Shown in pieces: positions 34,649 to 43,231 of a stretch of DNA of 64,000 bases. The notes under the pieces were generated by a model, which was not told where the DNA came from, made no database searches, and saw only the letters and a program-made list of their open reading frames with translations. This DNA comes from Streptomyces rimosus (lineage in GTDB: Bacteria > Actinomycetota > Actinomycetes > Streptomycetales > Streptomycetaceae), in NCBI RefSeq assembly GCF_008704655.1, contig NZ_CP023688.1:4278001-4342000 (forward strand). The letters run 5' to 3'. Made by a program: the position numbers and the translations under genes. Each line of letters opens with the position of its first letter. The stretch's first letter is position 1.

Positions 34649-35240
34649 CGAGAAGTCTCCTCCCTTCGAAGGCCCGCCCGAGCGTGACCTCGTCGGCATA
34701 CTCCAGATCGCCCCCGACGGGCAGTCCGCTGGCCAGCCGCGTCACCCGAAGGCCCATCGGCTTGACCATGCGCGCGAGGTACGTGGCCGTGGCCTCGCCC
34801 TCCAGATTCGGGTCGGTGGCCAGGATCAGCTCGGTGATCGTGCCGTCCGCGAGCCTGGCCAGGAGTTCCCTGATCCGCAGATCGTCGGGGCCCACGCCCT
34901 CGATCGGGCTGATCGCCCCGCCGAGCACGTGATAGCGGCCGCGGAACTCGCGGGTCCGCTCGATCGCCACGACGTCCTTGGGTTCCTCCACGACGCAGAT
35001 GACCGCCGGGTCGCGGCGGGGATCCAGACAGACCCGGCACTGCTCGTCCTGCGCGACATTGCCGCAGACGCTGCAGAACCGCACCTTCGCCTTGACCTCC
35101 ATCAGCGCGTTCGCGAGCCGGCGTACGTCGGTCGGCTCGGCCTGAAGAATGTGGAAGGCGATCCGCTGCGCGCTCTTGGGACCGACGCCGGGCAGCCTGC
35201 CCAGCTCGTCGATCAGGTCCTGAACCACGCCTTCATACAC
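34641..35240 (-). CDS. recR: Recombination protein RecR
   Basis: A 199-residue protein acting with RecO and RecF in gap repair. It has a helix-hairpin-helix ([20 protein letters not shown]), a four-Cys zinc site ([16 protein letters not shown]), a Toprim domain ([18 protein letters not shown]) and a Walker-like C-terminal segment. Length is typical. The start is GTG at 35240. It lies downstream of ybaB and dnaX, in the usual bacterial order. Confidence 0.96.
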   Translation of the reverse strand: MYEGVVQDLIDELGRLPGVGPKSAQRIAFHILQAEPTDVRRLANALMEVKAKVRFCSVCGNVAQDEQCRVCLDPRRDPAVICVVEEPKDVVAIERTREFRGRYHVLGGAISPIEGVGPDDLRIRELLARLADGTITELILATDPNLEGEATATYLARMVKPMGLRVTRLASGLPVGGDLEYADEVTLGRAFEGRRLLDV

Positions 35241-35324
35241 GGAACGTCTTCTCTCTCTTCTGCCGTGCTGCGTACGCTAGTTGGCTGCTCCCCGGAAAGG
35301 GAGCCCCGTTTACCCAACTCTTCC

Positions 35325-35357
35325 CCGGGCCCGTCCCGGTGACCGGGACGGGCCCGG
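35325..35357. terminator. Strong hairpin between ybaB and recR
   Basis: The left arm CCGGGCCCGTCCCGGT and its exact complement at 35342-35357 leave one base between them, so a loop of about five bases would form. It lies 54 bases after the ybaB stop and partly insulates recR from ybaB transcription. A second, weaker GC-rich inverted repeat follows, near 35365-35400. Confidence 0.8.
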
Positions 35358-35410
35358 GGCCGTGGCCAGGGCCTGGTCCGAGGCCCGGACCGGGCCCGAG
35401 GCCGGGTGGC

Positions 35411-35767
35411 TCAGAAGGGGAGGCCGGGGATGCCGCCGCCGCCCAGGCCCTGGGCGAGCGGGCCGAGCTTCTCCTGCTGGAGCTGCTGGGCGCTGGCATT
35501 GGCGTCCCGTACGGCGGCCAGGACGAGGTCCGCGAGGGTCTCCGCGTTCTCCTCCGCGCTCCCCGCCTCGGGGTCCACCGCCTTGGGGTCGATGACCAGG
35601 CCCTTGAGCTCGCCGGAGCCGTTCACGGTCGCCTTGACCAGGCCGCCTCCCGCCGAGCCCTCGACGGGCGTTTCGGCCAGCTCCTGCTGGGCCGCCGCGA
35701 GATCCTGCTGCATCTTCTGGGCCTGCTGGAGCAGCTGCTGCATGTTGGGCTGACCACCGGGGATCAC
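35411..35767 (-). CDS. YbaB/EbfC nucleoid-associated protein
   Basis: A 118-residue DNA-binding protein of the YbaB family. It has a Gln-rich coiled helix ([20 protein letters not shown]), the strands [18 protein letters not shown], a helix ([15 protein letters not shown]) and a Gly-rich tail. GTG at 35767 has AGGAG seven bases upstream. It lies between dnaX and recR as in most bacteria. Confidence 0.92.
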   Translation of the reverse strand: MIPGGQPNMQQLLQQAQKMQQDLAAAQQELAETPVEGSAGGGLVKATVNGSGELKGLVIDPKAVDPEAGSAEENAETLADLVLAAVRDANASAQQLQQEKLGPLAQGLGGGGIPGLPF

Positions 35768-36010
35768 TACGTGACTCCTGCCGTACGACAACGATTGGTG
35801 CGGTAGCCCGAGCCTACGTGCTCGAACGGCGCTACGCCCTACGCCGTACGGAGGAGCACGGCGGTACGGGCGCGGCACGCACCGTCACCGGGGCGGACAC
35901 GTCCTGGTGGCCGGCCTGGGCCTGGCTCCCCGCCCGGCCGTCCGTCCGCGGTCAGTGGGCGGTGCCGTCCCGGAGGCGGCCAGTCCTTGTTGGGGGTACT
36001 CGTGGTCGGT

Positions 36011-36140
36011 GCTCGTCGCTGGCGCTCGTCGCCGGTGCTCGTCGCCGGTGCTCATCGCCGGTGCTCATCGCCGGTGCTCATCGCTGGCGCTCGTCGTCGG
36101 CGCTCGTCGTCGGCGCTCGTCGTCGGCGCTCGTCGTCAGT
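36011..36140. repeat. 13-bp tandem repeat array at the 3-prime end of dnaX
   Basis: The tetranucleotide GCTC recurs exactly every 13 bases ten times (36011, 36024, 36037 and on to 36128), with units such as GCTCGTCGCTGGC, GCTCATCGCCGGT and GCTCGTCGTCGGC. The last unit overlaps the dnaX stop codon. The 13-base period is out of phase with codons, so this is not a protein repeat. The rest of the 35768-36135 spacer holds no gene. Confidence 0.9.
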
Positions 36141-38829
36141 ACTCGTTGTTGAACTCCTCGACCACCGTCGCGCCCAGCTCGCGGACGATCAGATCGTGTC
36201 CGCTCAGGGCGGAGTCGACGAGGTCGGGGTCGTCCTCGGCCGGCATGTCGTCCTCTATCGACACCGGCGCGGGCTCCGGCTCGCGATACCCGGTCTCCGG
36301 ACCGGCACCGCCCGCGGCACCGCCTCCGGACGCGTACGAACCACCGTTCCCGCCGCCACCGGCGGTGCCGACGCCGACGGACCCGTAACCGCCGCCTCCG
36401 GCCGGGGCGCCCGTCGGCGCGACCGCCTGCCGCGCCATCTGCGCGCCCTGGCCGCCGCCCGTGGCACCACCCGCGTCGTACCCGGAACCGCCGTCGTACC
36501 CGCCGGACGGTCCACCGGACCCGCCCTGGCCGCCGCCCTGCGCGGGCGCGCCCGAGGGGCCGCCGCCGAAGCCGCCGCCCTGCGGCGCGCCTCCGCCGAA
36601 ACCGCCACCGCCTCCGCCACCGCCGGGCGGATTGGTGCCGCCGGAAGGATCGACGATCGCCTCGACCTTCCACTGCACGTTGAACTTCTCGGCCAGCGCC
36701 TGCCGCAGCACGTCCTCGCTGCCGCCGTTGGCGAAGCTGTCGCGAGCGCCCGCGTTCGGGAAACCGATCTGCAGCGTCGTGCCGTCGAACCCGGCGACCT
36801 GCGCGTTCTGGCTGAGCAGAATCCAGGTGAAACGCCGCCGGCCCTTCACGGCCTCCAGAATCTCCGGCCAGAGCTGCCGCACCTGCGCGGCCCCCTGCGC
36901 CATGTTGCCGCCACCCTGCGGGGCCTGCTGCCCGGACTGGGGCTGCTGTCCGTACGGGGCCTGCTGCCCATGCTGTACGGGTTCGGACTGACCCGGCGCG
37001 GACGGCGCACCGCCACCGGCCGAACCACCCTGCCCGGGCGCCGCAGCCGTGGGCCACCCACCAGGCTGTCGCCCAGCGGCCGCACCACCGGCCCCTTGCT
37101 GCCCAGGCCAGGCACCGGGCTGCCGCTGTCCGGCCCCGGCCCCGGCCCCGGCTCCGGCTCCACTCTGGCCGACTCCCTGGCCGCTTCCAGCACCAGGCCA
37201 GGCCCCGGGCTGGGCGCCGGACTGAGCCGCCGCCCCACCGGACGCCCCGGACGCAGCACCGGAACCGGCACCGGGCCAAGCCCCGGGAGCCGCCCCGCCT
37301 CCAGGCGCACCAGCAGCAGCCCCGTGAGCAGCCTGCTCACCGGGCCCACCGGGTGCCGCCGGTGCCGCTCCCGCTCCTGCGCCCCCTCCCGCAGGCTGAC
37401 CCCCTGCCGGCGTGGACTGTGCACCTGCCGCCATGGACTGCGGGCTCGCCATGGGCTCCGAAGGTCCCACGGACGCCGACGCGGGGGCACTCCCCGCACC
37501 CATCCCCCGCACCGCGGCCCGCGCCGCGGCCGGGCCGGACGGCCCGGCGGGTGGGCCCGCGGGAGGCGGCGCGGCGGCATGGCTGCCGGGCCCCGGCTCC
37601 GGTACGTACTCGACCTCGGGTCCGCCGATGCCCGTCGACACCGCGCCACCGAGGTTCAGCCCGGCCGTGCTCGCCCCGCGCTCCAGGCGGTCGAGGCGCG
37701 CCTGCACCGAGCGCTCGTCGTCGTACGCGGCAGGCAGCAGCACCCGCGCGCAGATCAGTTCGAGCTGCAGCCGCGGCGAGGTGGCCCCCCGCATCTCCGT
37801 CAATCCGACATTGACCAGGTCGGCGGCGCGCGCCAGCTCCGCGCCCCCGAACACCGACGCCTGGGCCTGCATCCGCTCGACGACATCGGCAGGCGAGTCG
37901 ATCAGACCCTTCTCCGCCGCGTCCGGCACCGCCGCCAGGATCACCAGGTCCCGCAGCCGCTCCAGCAGGTCGGCCACGAACCGCCGGGGGTCGTTGCCGC
38001 CCTCGATGACGCGGTCCACGACCTCGAAGGCCGCCGCCCCGTCGCCCGCGGCGAACGCTTCCACGATCGAATCCAGCAGCGACCCGTCGGTGTACCCGAG
38101 CAGGGACGTGGCCATGGCATATGTCACACCGGCATCGCCCGCGCCGGCGAGCAGCTGGTCCATCACCGACATCGAGTCACGCACGGACCCGGCCCCGGCC
38201 CGTACGACGAGCGGCAGCACACCCTCCTCCACGGGGATGTCCTCCTGCCCGCACACCTCACCCAGGTAGTCGCGCAGCGTCCCCGGCGGCACCAGCCGGA
38301 ACGGGTAGTGGTGGGTACGCGAACGGATCGTCCCGATGACCTTCTCGGGCTCGGTCGTCGCGAAGATGAACTTCAGATGCTCCGGCGGCTCCTCGACCAC
38401 CTTGAGCAGCGCGTTGAAGCCCGCCGACGTGACCATGTGGGCCTCGTCGATGATGTAGATCTTGTACCGGCTGCTGGCCGGCCCGAAGAACGCCTTCTCC
38501 CGCAGCTCACGCGCATCGTCGACGCCACCGTGCGAAGCGGCGTCGATCTCGATGACATCGATGCTTCCCCGCCCGTTCCTCGCGAGATCCACACACGACT
38601 GGCACTCCCCGCACGGATCGGGAGTGGGACCTTTCTCACAGTTCAGACAGCGCGCCAGGATGCGCGCACTGGTCGTCTTGCCGCAGCCACGCGGCCCACT
38701 GAACAGATACGCGTGGTTGACCCTGTTGTTGCGCAGGGCCTGCTGCAGCGGATCGGTCACGTGCTCTTGCCCGATGACCTGAGCAAAGGTCTCGGGGCGG
38801 TAGCGGCGGTACAGCGCGAGGGACGACAC
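36136..38829 (-). CDS. dnaX: DNA polymerase III subunit gamma/tau
   Basis: An 897-residue clamp-loader subunit. The AAA+ domain shows the Walker A box SGPRGCGKTTSARIL, a four-Cys zinc site (CLNCEKGPTPDPCGECQSC), Walker B (IYIIDEAHMV) and sensor 1 (FIFATTEPEKV). GTG at 38829 begins SSLALYRRYRP, the usual N-terminus. Domain III (to about residue 370) is followed by a very long Gly/Ala/Pro/Gln-rich region with at least three QPGAWPG-like or APGAWPG-like repeats. A folded tau-like block (VRQLWPEILEAVKGRRRFTW) comes next, then another Gly-rich stretch and an acidic end. No slippery frameshift sequence for gamma was seen. Confidence 0.95.
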   Translation of the reverse strand: MSSLALYRRYRPETFAQVIGQEHVTDPLQQALRNNRVNHAYLFSGPRGCGKTTSARILARCLNCEKGPTPDPCGECQSCVDLARNGRGSIDVIEIDAASHGGVDDARELREKAFFGPASSRYKIYIIDEAHMVTSAGFNALLKVVEEPPEHLKFIFATTEPEKVIGTIRSRTHHYPFRLVPPGTLRDYLGEVCGQEDIPVEEGVLPLVVRAGAGSVRDSMSVMDQLLAGAGDAGVTYAMATSLLGYTDGSLLDSIVEAFAAGDGAAAFEVVDRVIEGGNDPRRFVADLLERLRDLVILAAVPDAAEKGLIDSPADVVERMQAQASVFGGAELARAADLVNVGLTEMRGATSPRLQLELICARVLLPAAYDDERSVQARLDRLERGASTAGLNLGGAVSTGIGGPEVEYVPEPGPGSHAAAPPPAGPPAGPSGPAAARAAVRGMGAGSAPASASVGPSEPMASPQSMAAGAQSTPAGGQPAGGGAGAGAAPAAPGGPGEQAAHGAAAGAPGGGAAPGAWPGAGSGAASGASGGAAAQSGAQPGAWPGAGSGQGVGQSGAGAGAGAGAGQRQPGAWPGQQGAGGAAAGRQPGGWPTAAAPGQGGSAGGGAPSAPGQSEPVQHGQQAPYGQQPQSGQQAPQGGGNMAQGAAQVRQLWPEILEAVKGRRRFTWILLSQNAQVAGFDGTTLQIGFPNAGARDSFANGGSEDVLRQALAEKFNVQWKVEAIVDPSGGTNPPGGGGGGGGFGGGAPQGGGFGGGPSGAPAQGGGQGGSGGPSGGYDGGSGYDAGGATGGGQGAQMARQAVAPTGAPAGGGGYGSVGVGTAGGGGNGGSYASGGGAAGGAGPETGYREPEPAPVSIEDDMPAEDDPDLVDSALSGHDLIVRELGATVVEEFNNEY

Positions 38830-38887
38830 GCATACGACGATATCGGCCCGCACTGACAACCGGGCCGCCCCCGATCCCCGGAACGCA

Positions 38888-38985
38888 AACGCCCCCCACG
38901 CACCCGCCAGAGCTCACTTACCCTTGCTGCCTTCCGGCCCTGGGGGAGTTCGGTGAGATAGCGCCACGTGAGGGGCTGCGCCCAA
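38888..38985 (-). ncRNA. ffs: Small SRP RNA (4.5S type)
   Basis: Read on the minus strand, the core GGCCGGAAGGCAGCAAGGGT is the apical SRP RNA tetraloop and symmetric loop recognised by Ffh. The flanks CTCACCGAACTCCCCCAGG and GTAAGTGAGCTCTGG pair below it. The outer stem is formed by GCCCCTCACG and CGTGGGGGGC. Ends are estimated from pairing. It lies upstream of dnaX, a common position in Streptomyces. Confidence 0.92.
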
Positions 38986-39061
38986 CCCTAGCGGATTCCG
39001 CCCCCCACACACGACCCCACCCCACCCAAGATCCACCCGCACCCCCTCCCCCGAGCCCATG

Positions 39062-39090
39062 TTCGCGAGCACCCCTCAACGTCTTGTATT
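39062..39090 (+). promoter_or_regulatory. Possible promoter of tRNA-Ser
   Basis: TTCGCG and TGTATT are separated by 17 bases, and the second box ends ten bases before the tRNA. This is the only AT-richer patch in the spacer. Confidence 0.35.
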
Positions 39091-39099
39091 GTTTGCGGC

Positions 39100-39184
39100 G
39101 GAGGATTCGCCTAGTGGCCTAGGGCGCACGCTTGGAAAGCGTGTTGGGGGCAACCCCTCACGAGTTCGAATCTCGTATCCTCCG
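39100..39184 (+). tRNA. tRNA-Ser (anticodon GGA)
   Basis: The acceptor arms GGAGGAT and ATCCTCC close the molecule. The anticodon stem ACGCT/AGCGT holds a loop with GGA. A long variable arm (GTTGGGGGCAACCCCTCAC region) marks it as a class II serine tRNA, and the T-loop is GTTCGAATC. CCA is not encoded. A strong terminator follows. Confidence 0.95.
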
Positions 39185-39204
39185 CACCCGCCCATCAGGG
39201 CAGA

Positions 39205-39240
39205 CGAGGGCCCCGACCGGATCACCGGTCGGGGCCCTCG
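39205..39240 (+). terminator. Terminator after tRNA-Ser
   Basis: Perfect 16-bp stem (CGAGGGCCCCGACCGG with its complement) and the loop ATCA, followed by TCATTCT. The right arm and its flank recur at 40128-40154. Confidence 0.9.
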
Positions 39241-39384
39241 TCATTCTCCGGCCCGGTCCGTTGTCCTGGTCGTGCCGGTGTTAGCTGGGCGTTAGCGGGG
39301 CGGCAGCCGGGCGGTAGCGGGCCCACGCACAGTCGATGTCGTACGGAAACGCACCCGACACCGACTCTCTCCGGGGGACCCCAC

Positions 39385-40086
39385 ATGAGCGCCACCGCCT
39401 CCACCCGCCGCCGCATCGTCCGCACCGCCGCCGCAGCACTGACCGCAGCCGCCGCCCTGTCCCTGACCGCCTGCTCCGGCTCGGACACCGCCGCCTCCAA
39501 GCCCGCAGCCCAGGCGGACACCGGCGGCAACGACCCCGCCGCCGGCACGCAGGTGACCGAGGCACAGCCGGGCGCCGGCGACGGCACCACGTCCCACACC
39601 ACCGGCGGATCCGGAAACGGCGCCGCCAAGGGCACGGAGAAGAGTGCGGGGAAGAGCACGGGCAAGAGCGCGGCGAAGGGCAAGTTCTGCCGCACCACCG
39701 AGCTCACCATGGAAGCCGTGGACAGCTCCCCCGACCAGCAGACCGGCGATGTCACCGTTCAGATGACCAACAAGGGTGGGCGGACCTGCTCGGTGACCGG
39801 TTTCGCCGGCGTCGACCTCAAGGACGCCGACGGCACCTCCGCCCCCGTCCACCGCGGCGGTGAGCAGCCCCGCATCACCAACCTCAAGCCCGGCGACACC
39901 GCCACCTTCAGCATCTCCTACAAGGTCGACACCAGTGGTGGGAACCTCGCCACCCCCACCCACCTCATCGTCACCCCGCCCAACGAGACCCACAGCGTCT
40001 CCCTCAAGTGGCCCGCCAACGCCCCCAAGCTCGCCGGCCCCTACGACGAGAAGATCCAGGTCCACCCGGTCGGCATCGCCAACTGA
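39385..40086 (+). CDS. DUF4232-type lipoprotein
   Basis: A 233-residue exported lipoprotein. The signal peptide is basic (TRRRIVRTAAAAL) and ends in the lipobox LTAC, so the mature protein is anchored through Cys30. A disordered Thr/Gly/Lys-rich linker of about 70 residues leads to a beta-sandwich domain (FCRTTELTMEAV...TNKGGRTCSVTGFAGVDL) like DUF4232. Function unknown; such proteins sit outside the membrane. A near-identical copy of part of the tRNA terminator lies on each side of it. Confidence 0.82.
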   Translation: MSATASTRRRIVRTAAAALTAAAALSLTACSGSDTAASKPAAQADTGGNDPAAGTQVTEAQPGAGDGTTSHTTGGSGNGAAKGTEKSAGKSTGKSAAKGKFCRTTELTMEAVDSSPDQQTGDVTVQMTNKGGRTCSVTGFAGVDLKDADGTSAPVHRGGEQPRITNLKPGDTATFSISYKVDTSGGNLATPTHLIVTPPNETHSVSLKWPANAPKLAGPYDEKIQVHPVGIAN

Positions 40087-40555
40087 CCACCACGAAAACC
40101 GCGGCGCGGCCTCTTACGGAAAGCACTCCGGTCGGGGCCTTCGTCGTTCTCCGGACCGGGCGGGGCGGCGAGTGGCCGCGGTGCCGGGAATTTCTCATGA
40201 CCACTGGATGAGGTGGTTTTCCGTTCCGGCCGTAGAAGCCCCTCCTGTCAGTGGGCAGGAATCCGTAGATGCCGGAAGGCGCGGTAACGGATGGCGGAGG
40301 GGGGTGACGGAATTGCGTCAGGTCGTGGTCCGGGGCCGGGGGCTGGTTCGGGAAAGCCGGTGGGTCGGCTGCTGGGTCGCGGCGTTTTGTGCGTCAGGCT
40401 CCAAGTGAGCGCGCACTGGCGGGCGTCATCTCGCTCACGCCTGGCGCCCGCCTTCTGCCTCCCAAGGGCTGCGTTCGGCGAGCGCGTCGCGGCGAGGCTC
40501 CCTACAGGTGCTGCTCCCTCCGGTGCCATCCCCTTCTCTGGGTACCCGCATCACC
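40087..40555. other. Spacer of 469 bases
   Basis: The left part contains 40128-40154, matching 39225-39251 at 25 of 27 positions (CCGGTCGGGGCC...TTCTCCGG). It may be the second arm of a terminator for the lipoprotein gene. The rest has no gene or clear regulatory site. Confidence 0.5.
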
Positions 40556-41443
40556 ATGGGTGAAATCTTGGTCGGGACCTGTTCGTGGACGGATCGGGCG
40601 CTGGTGGGGAGTGGGTGGTATCCCGTTGGACGGCGGGATGCCGAGGGGCGGTTGCGGCATTACGCGGAGCAGTTTCCGGTGGTGGAGGTTGATTCCACGT
40701 ATTACGGGCTGCCCAGTGAGCGCAACAGCCGGCTGTGGGCCGAGCGGACGCCGGACGGGTTCCGGTTTGATGTGAAGGCGTTTTCCTTGCTGACCGGTCA
40801 CCCGACGCGGCCCGCGGCGTTGCCGGATGATTTGCGGTCCGCGTTCGTACGGCGGAGGGGTGGCGAAGCCGGGGCGGACAGTGGGCTGTTGGACGAAGTC
40901 TGGCGACGGTTCAGTGCGGCGGTGGAGCCGTTGCGGGCGGCTGGGCGGCTCGGGGCCTTGTTGTTTCAGTTTCCGCCGTGGTTCGCGCCGGGCGTGCGGG
41001 CCGAGGAGTTCCTTACGCGGTGCAGGGAGCGTACGGAGGGCTGGCCGGTCGCCGTGGAATTCCGGCATCCGGAGTGGTGGCGGGGCGAGGGTCGGCAGGC
41101 TGACACGGCGGCGTTGTTGCGCGAGTTGGGGGTGGCTGCCGTGGCCGTGGACATGGCACAGGCGTTGCCGGCTTCCATACCCCCCGTCGCTCCCGTTACG
41201 GATGACCGGCTGGCGGTGGTGCGACTTCATGGGCGTAATGCGGCCTGGGGTACCGGGAGCAAGGAGGAGCGATTCCGGCACCGGTACGGAGAGGAAGAGT
41301 TGAGGGAATGGGTACCGCGGGTGCGGGAGATGGCGGAGCGGGCCGATGTGGTGCACGTGCTGTTCAACAACTGCTGTGGTGACGCGGCCGTACGGGCGGC
41401 GGAATCGATGCGGCGATTGCTCGGTCAGACGTACCAGGAGTAG
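40556..41443 (+). CDS. DUF72 family protein
   Basis: A 295-residue protein of the DUF72 (YecE-like) family, thought to have a TIM-barrel fold. Conserved stretches are ILVGTCSWTD, EVDSTYYGLPSERNSRLWAERTPDGF, LLFQFPPWF, VAVEFRHPEW and VLFNNCCGDAAVRA. Activity is unknown. The ATG at 40556 has no strong ribosome-binding site. Codon use is slightly less GC-biased than that of its neighbours. Confidence 0.88.
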   Translation: MGEILVGTCSWTDRALVGSGWYPVGRRDAEGRLRHYAEQFPVVEVDSTYYGLPSERNSRLWAERTPDGFRFDVKAFSLLTGHPTRPAALPDDLRSAFVRRRGGEAGADSGLLDEVWRRFSAAVEPLRAAGRLGALLFQFPPWFAPGVRAEEFLTRCRERTEGWPVAVEFRHPEWWRGEGRQADTAALLRELGVAAVAVDMAQALPASIPPVAPVTDDRLAVVRLHGRNAAWGTGSKEERFRHRYGEEELREWVPRVREMAERADVVHVLFNNCCGDAAVRAAESMRRLLGQTYQE

Positions 41444-41780
41444 GGGGGAGGGGCGGAGTGAGTGACGGGGGCGGAGTGGGAGAAGGGGGCGCGCGCGAAT
41501 GCCCCGGGTGGGTGACTGGTGGGGGGTGAAGGGCGGGGATCGTGGGGAATGTAAGAGGGAGAACGTATTGAGGAAAGCGCGGTGATGGGGGTGAAGGGGC
41601 GGACCGGTGGGGCATCGGCGCCGTTACCGGATCGCGCGCGCCGCCCCGCCGTGTACCCACTTGAGACAGGAAGAGGAAGTGGGTAGTGGGGGGAGAGGGA
41701 TTCGCGGGGGTAGGGGATAGCTAGGGCAGCGGGTAGCAGGTGGCGGGCACGTGCGCGTTGGTGCGTGATCGGTTGCCGTT
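41444..41780. other. Purine-rich spacer
   Basis: From about 41441 to 41610 the plus strand is dominated by G and A (for example GGGGGAGGGGCGGAGTGAG), an unusual strand asymmetry for this genome. No gene was found. It leads into the iteron-like repeats before the lysozyme gene. Confidence 0.5.
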
Positions 41781-41853
41781 CCCGTACGTAGGCGCAGCTC
41801 CCGTACGTAGGCGCATTTCCCGTACCTAGGCATAACTCCCGCAACTGGGAACG
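41781..41853. repeat. 19-bp-spaced direct repeats upstream of the lysozyme gene
   Basis: CCCGTACGTAGGCGCA occurs at 41781 and 41800. A variant (CCCGTACCTAGGCATA) is at 41819 and a degenerate copy (CCCGCAACTGGG) at 41838. All are exactly 19 bases apart, just under two helical turns. The first two copies contain the palindrome TACGTA. The array ends about 60 bases before the ATG and could be an operator. Confidence 0.8.
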
Positions 41854-41913
41854 GATTCCGCAGCCGCCATCCCTCACCGCCGTCTTTCTTCGCTCCCCAC
41901 CGAAAGGCACGTC

Positions 41914-42474
41914 ATGCTGCACGGAATCGACATCTCCGCCCATCAGTCCTCCTTCGATGCCGCAGGTCAGGACTTCGTGTTCATCAAGGCGACCGAAGGG
42001 CGTTCGTACGCCAGTCCGCACCGGGCCGATCAGGCGGCCAAAGCCCGGGAAGCGGGGTGTGTGGTCGGCTTCTACCACTTCCTCTGGCCGGGGCACATCG
42101 CCGCGCAGGCCGAGTACTTCGTCGAAAAGTGCGGGGCCAAGGAGGGTGAACTGCTCGCCGTCGACTGGGAGACGACGAGTTCCGGTACGCACGCGAGCGG
42201 TGCGCAGAAGGACGAGTTCCTGCGCGAGGTGAAAAGGCTGCGGCCGCATCACCGCGTGCTCCTGTACACCAACGTGTCGTTCTGGAAGGGCCACGACACC
42301 ACGTCGTACGCCGGGGACGGGCTCTGGATCGCCGACTACGTCTCCCCCGGCAAGCCGCGTATCAAGGGGAAATGGCTGGTTCATCAGCACGCCAACCGGC
42401 CGGTGGACAAGAACGTGGCGCGGTTCGAGAACCGGGAGGCGCTGAAGAAATGGGCCGCCGGCGAAAAGACGTGA
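41914..42474 (+). CDS. GH25 muramidase-like protein
   Basis: A 186-residue glycoside hydrolase family 25 domain, which cleaves peptidoglycan between N-acetylmuramate and N-acetylglucosamine. Conserved motifs are LHGIDISAHQSSFD, FVFIKATEG, VVGFYHFLWPG and LLAVDWETT, where the catalytic acids lie. No signal peptide or wall-binding domain is present, so the protein is cytoplasmic unless exported by another route. The length equals the bare catalytic domain. GAAAGG precedes the ATG. Confidence 0.85.
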   Translation: MLHGIDISAHQSSFDAAGQDFVFIKATEGRSYASPHRADQAAKAREAGCVVGFYHFLWPGHIAAQAEYFVEKCGAKEGELLAVDWETTSSGTHASGAQKDEFLREVKRLRPHHRVLLYTNVSFWKGHDTTSYAGDGLWIADYVSPGKPRIKGKWLVHQHANRPVDKNVARFENREALKKWAAGEKT

Positions 42475-42539
42475 GGGGCACGGCATCCTGAAGGCCGCAC
42501 AGCCGAATCAGTGATCGAGCTACGGGGGAGGGCGGGCCG

Positions 42540-43133
42540 ATGAAGGCCGCTGTATATCTCGCGCATCCGCGTCCGGGCAGTTTCAACCACGCGCTGGCCG
42601 GTGCCGTCGCGGCGGAGCTGAGCAACCGGGGATGCCAGGTCGTCACGCACGACCTGTATGCCGAGGGGTTCGACCCGCTGCTGCCCGCGGACGGTACGGA
42701 GACGGTGCGGGCGGCCGGCGATCCGCACGACACCTGGACGGCGCGGCACCGTGCCGAGCTGGCGACGCTGGACGCCTTGGTTTTCGTCCATCCGAACTGG
42801 TGGGGCATGCCGCCGGCCGTACTGACGGGGTGGGTGCAGCGCGTGATGGCGCCCGGTGTGGCCTACAAGCTGGGTACGGCGGACGGTGAGCCCGTCGGGC
42901 TGCTGTCAGCCAGCCGGGCGTTGGTGCTGAACACGTCCGACACGCCCGCCGAGCGGGAGGAGCGGGAGTTCGGCGATCCGTTGCAGCGGATCTGGGCAGC
43001 GTGCGTCCTGCCGTACGTGGGGGTCACGGACGTACGGCGGCATGTCTTCCGTACGGTCTCGGACTCCACCGAAGGGGAGCGTGAGGCGTGGTTGGAGGAG
43101 GCGAGGGAGCTGGCAGCGGCGTTGGTTTCCTGA
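42540..43133 (+). CDS. Flavodoxin-fold NAD(P)H:quinone reductase
   Basis: A 197-residue protein of the KefF/MdaB/NQO family. The FMN-binding start is AVYLAHPRPGSFNHAL, and the central motif VFVHPNWWGMPPAVLTGWVQR is diagnostic. Such enzymes reduce quinones by two electrons and limit oxidative stress. It is 65 bases after the lysozyme gene on the same strand. Confidence 0.87.
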   Translation: MKAAVYLAHPRPGSFNHALAGAVAAELSNRGCQVVTHDLYAEGFDPLLPADGTETVRAAGDPHDTWTARHRAELATLDALVFVHPNWWGMPPAVLTGWVQRVMAPGVAYKLGTADGEPVGLLSASRALVLNTSDTPAEREEREFGDPLQRIWAACVLPYVGVTDVRRHVFRTVSDSTEGEREAWLEEARELAAALVS

Positions 43134-43231
43134 GCTTGCGGCCACCGGGGCGGGAGGGCTCCAAAAGTCGGGCTTTACATACGTGTGCGTACGCATGAAC
43201 CGCGCGGGCGCGGCGGGGCGATAGAGAGAGA

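Noticed and set aside
36136..38829. Programmed frameshift producing DnaX gamma
   Set aside because: No A-rich slippery sequence was found; the gene is GC-rich throughout.
35818..38856. 1012-codon plus-strand frame opposite dnaX
   Set aside because: It is antisense to dnaX, whose AAA+ motifs are unmistakable.
39100..40160. Integrated element at tRNA-Ser
   Set aside because: The repeated 27 bases come from the terminator and not from the tRNA 3-prime end, and no integrase or excisionase gene is present.
40385..40555. Structured RNA upstream of the DUF72 gene
   Set aside because: Some inverted GC-rich pieces are present, but no known RNA family pattern could be recognised.
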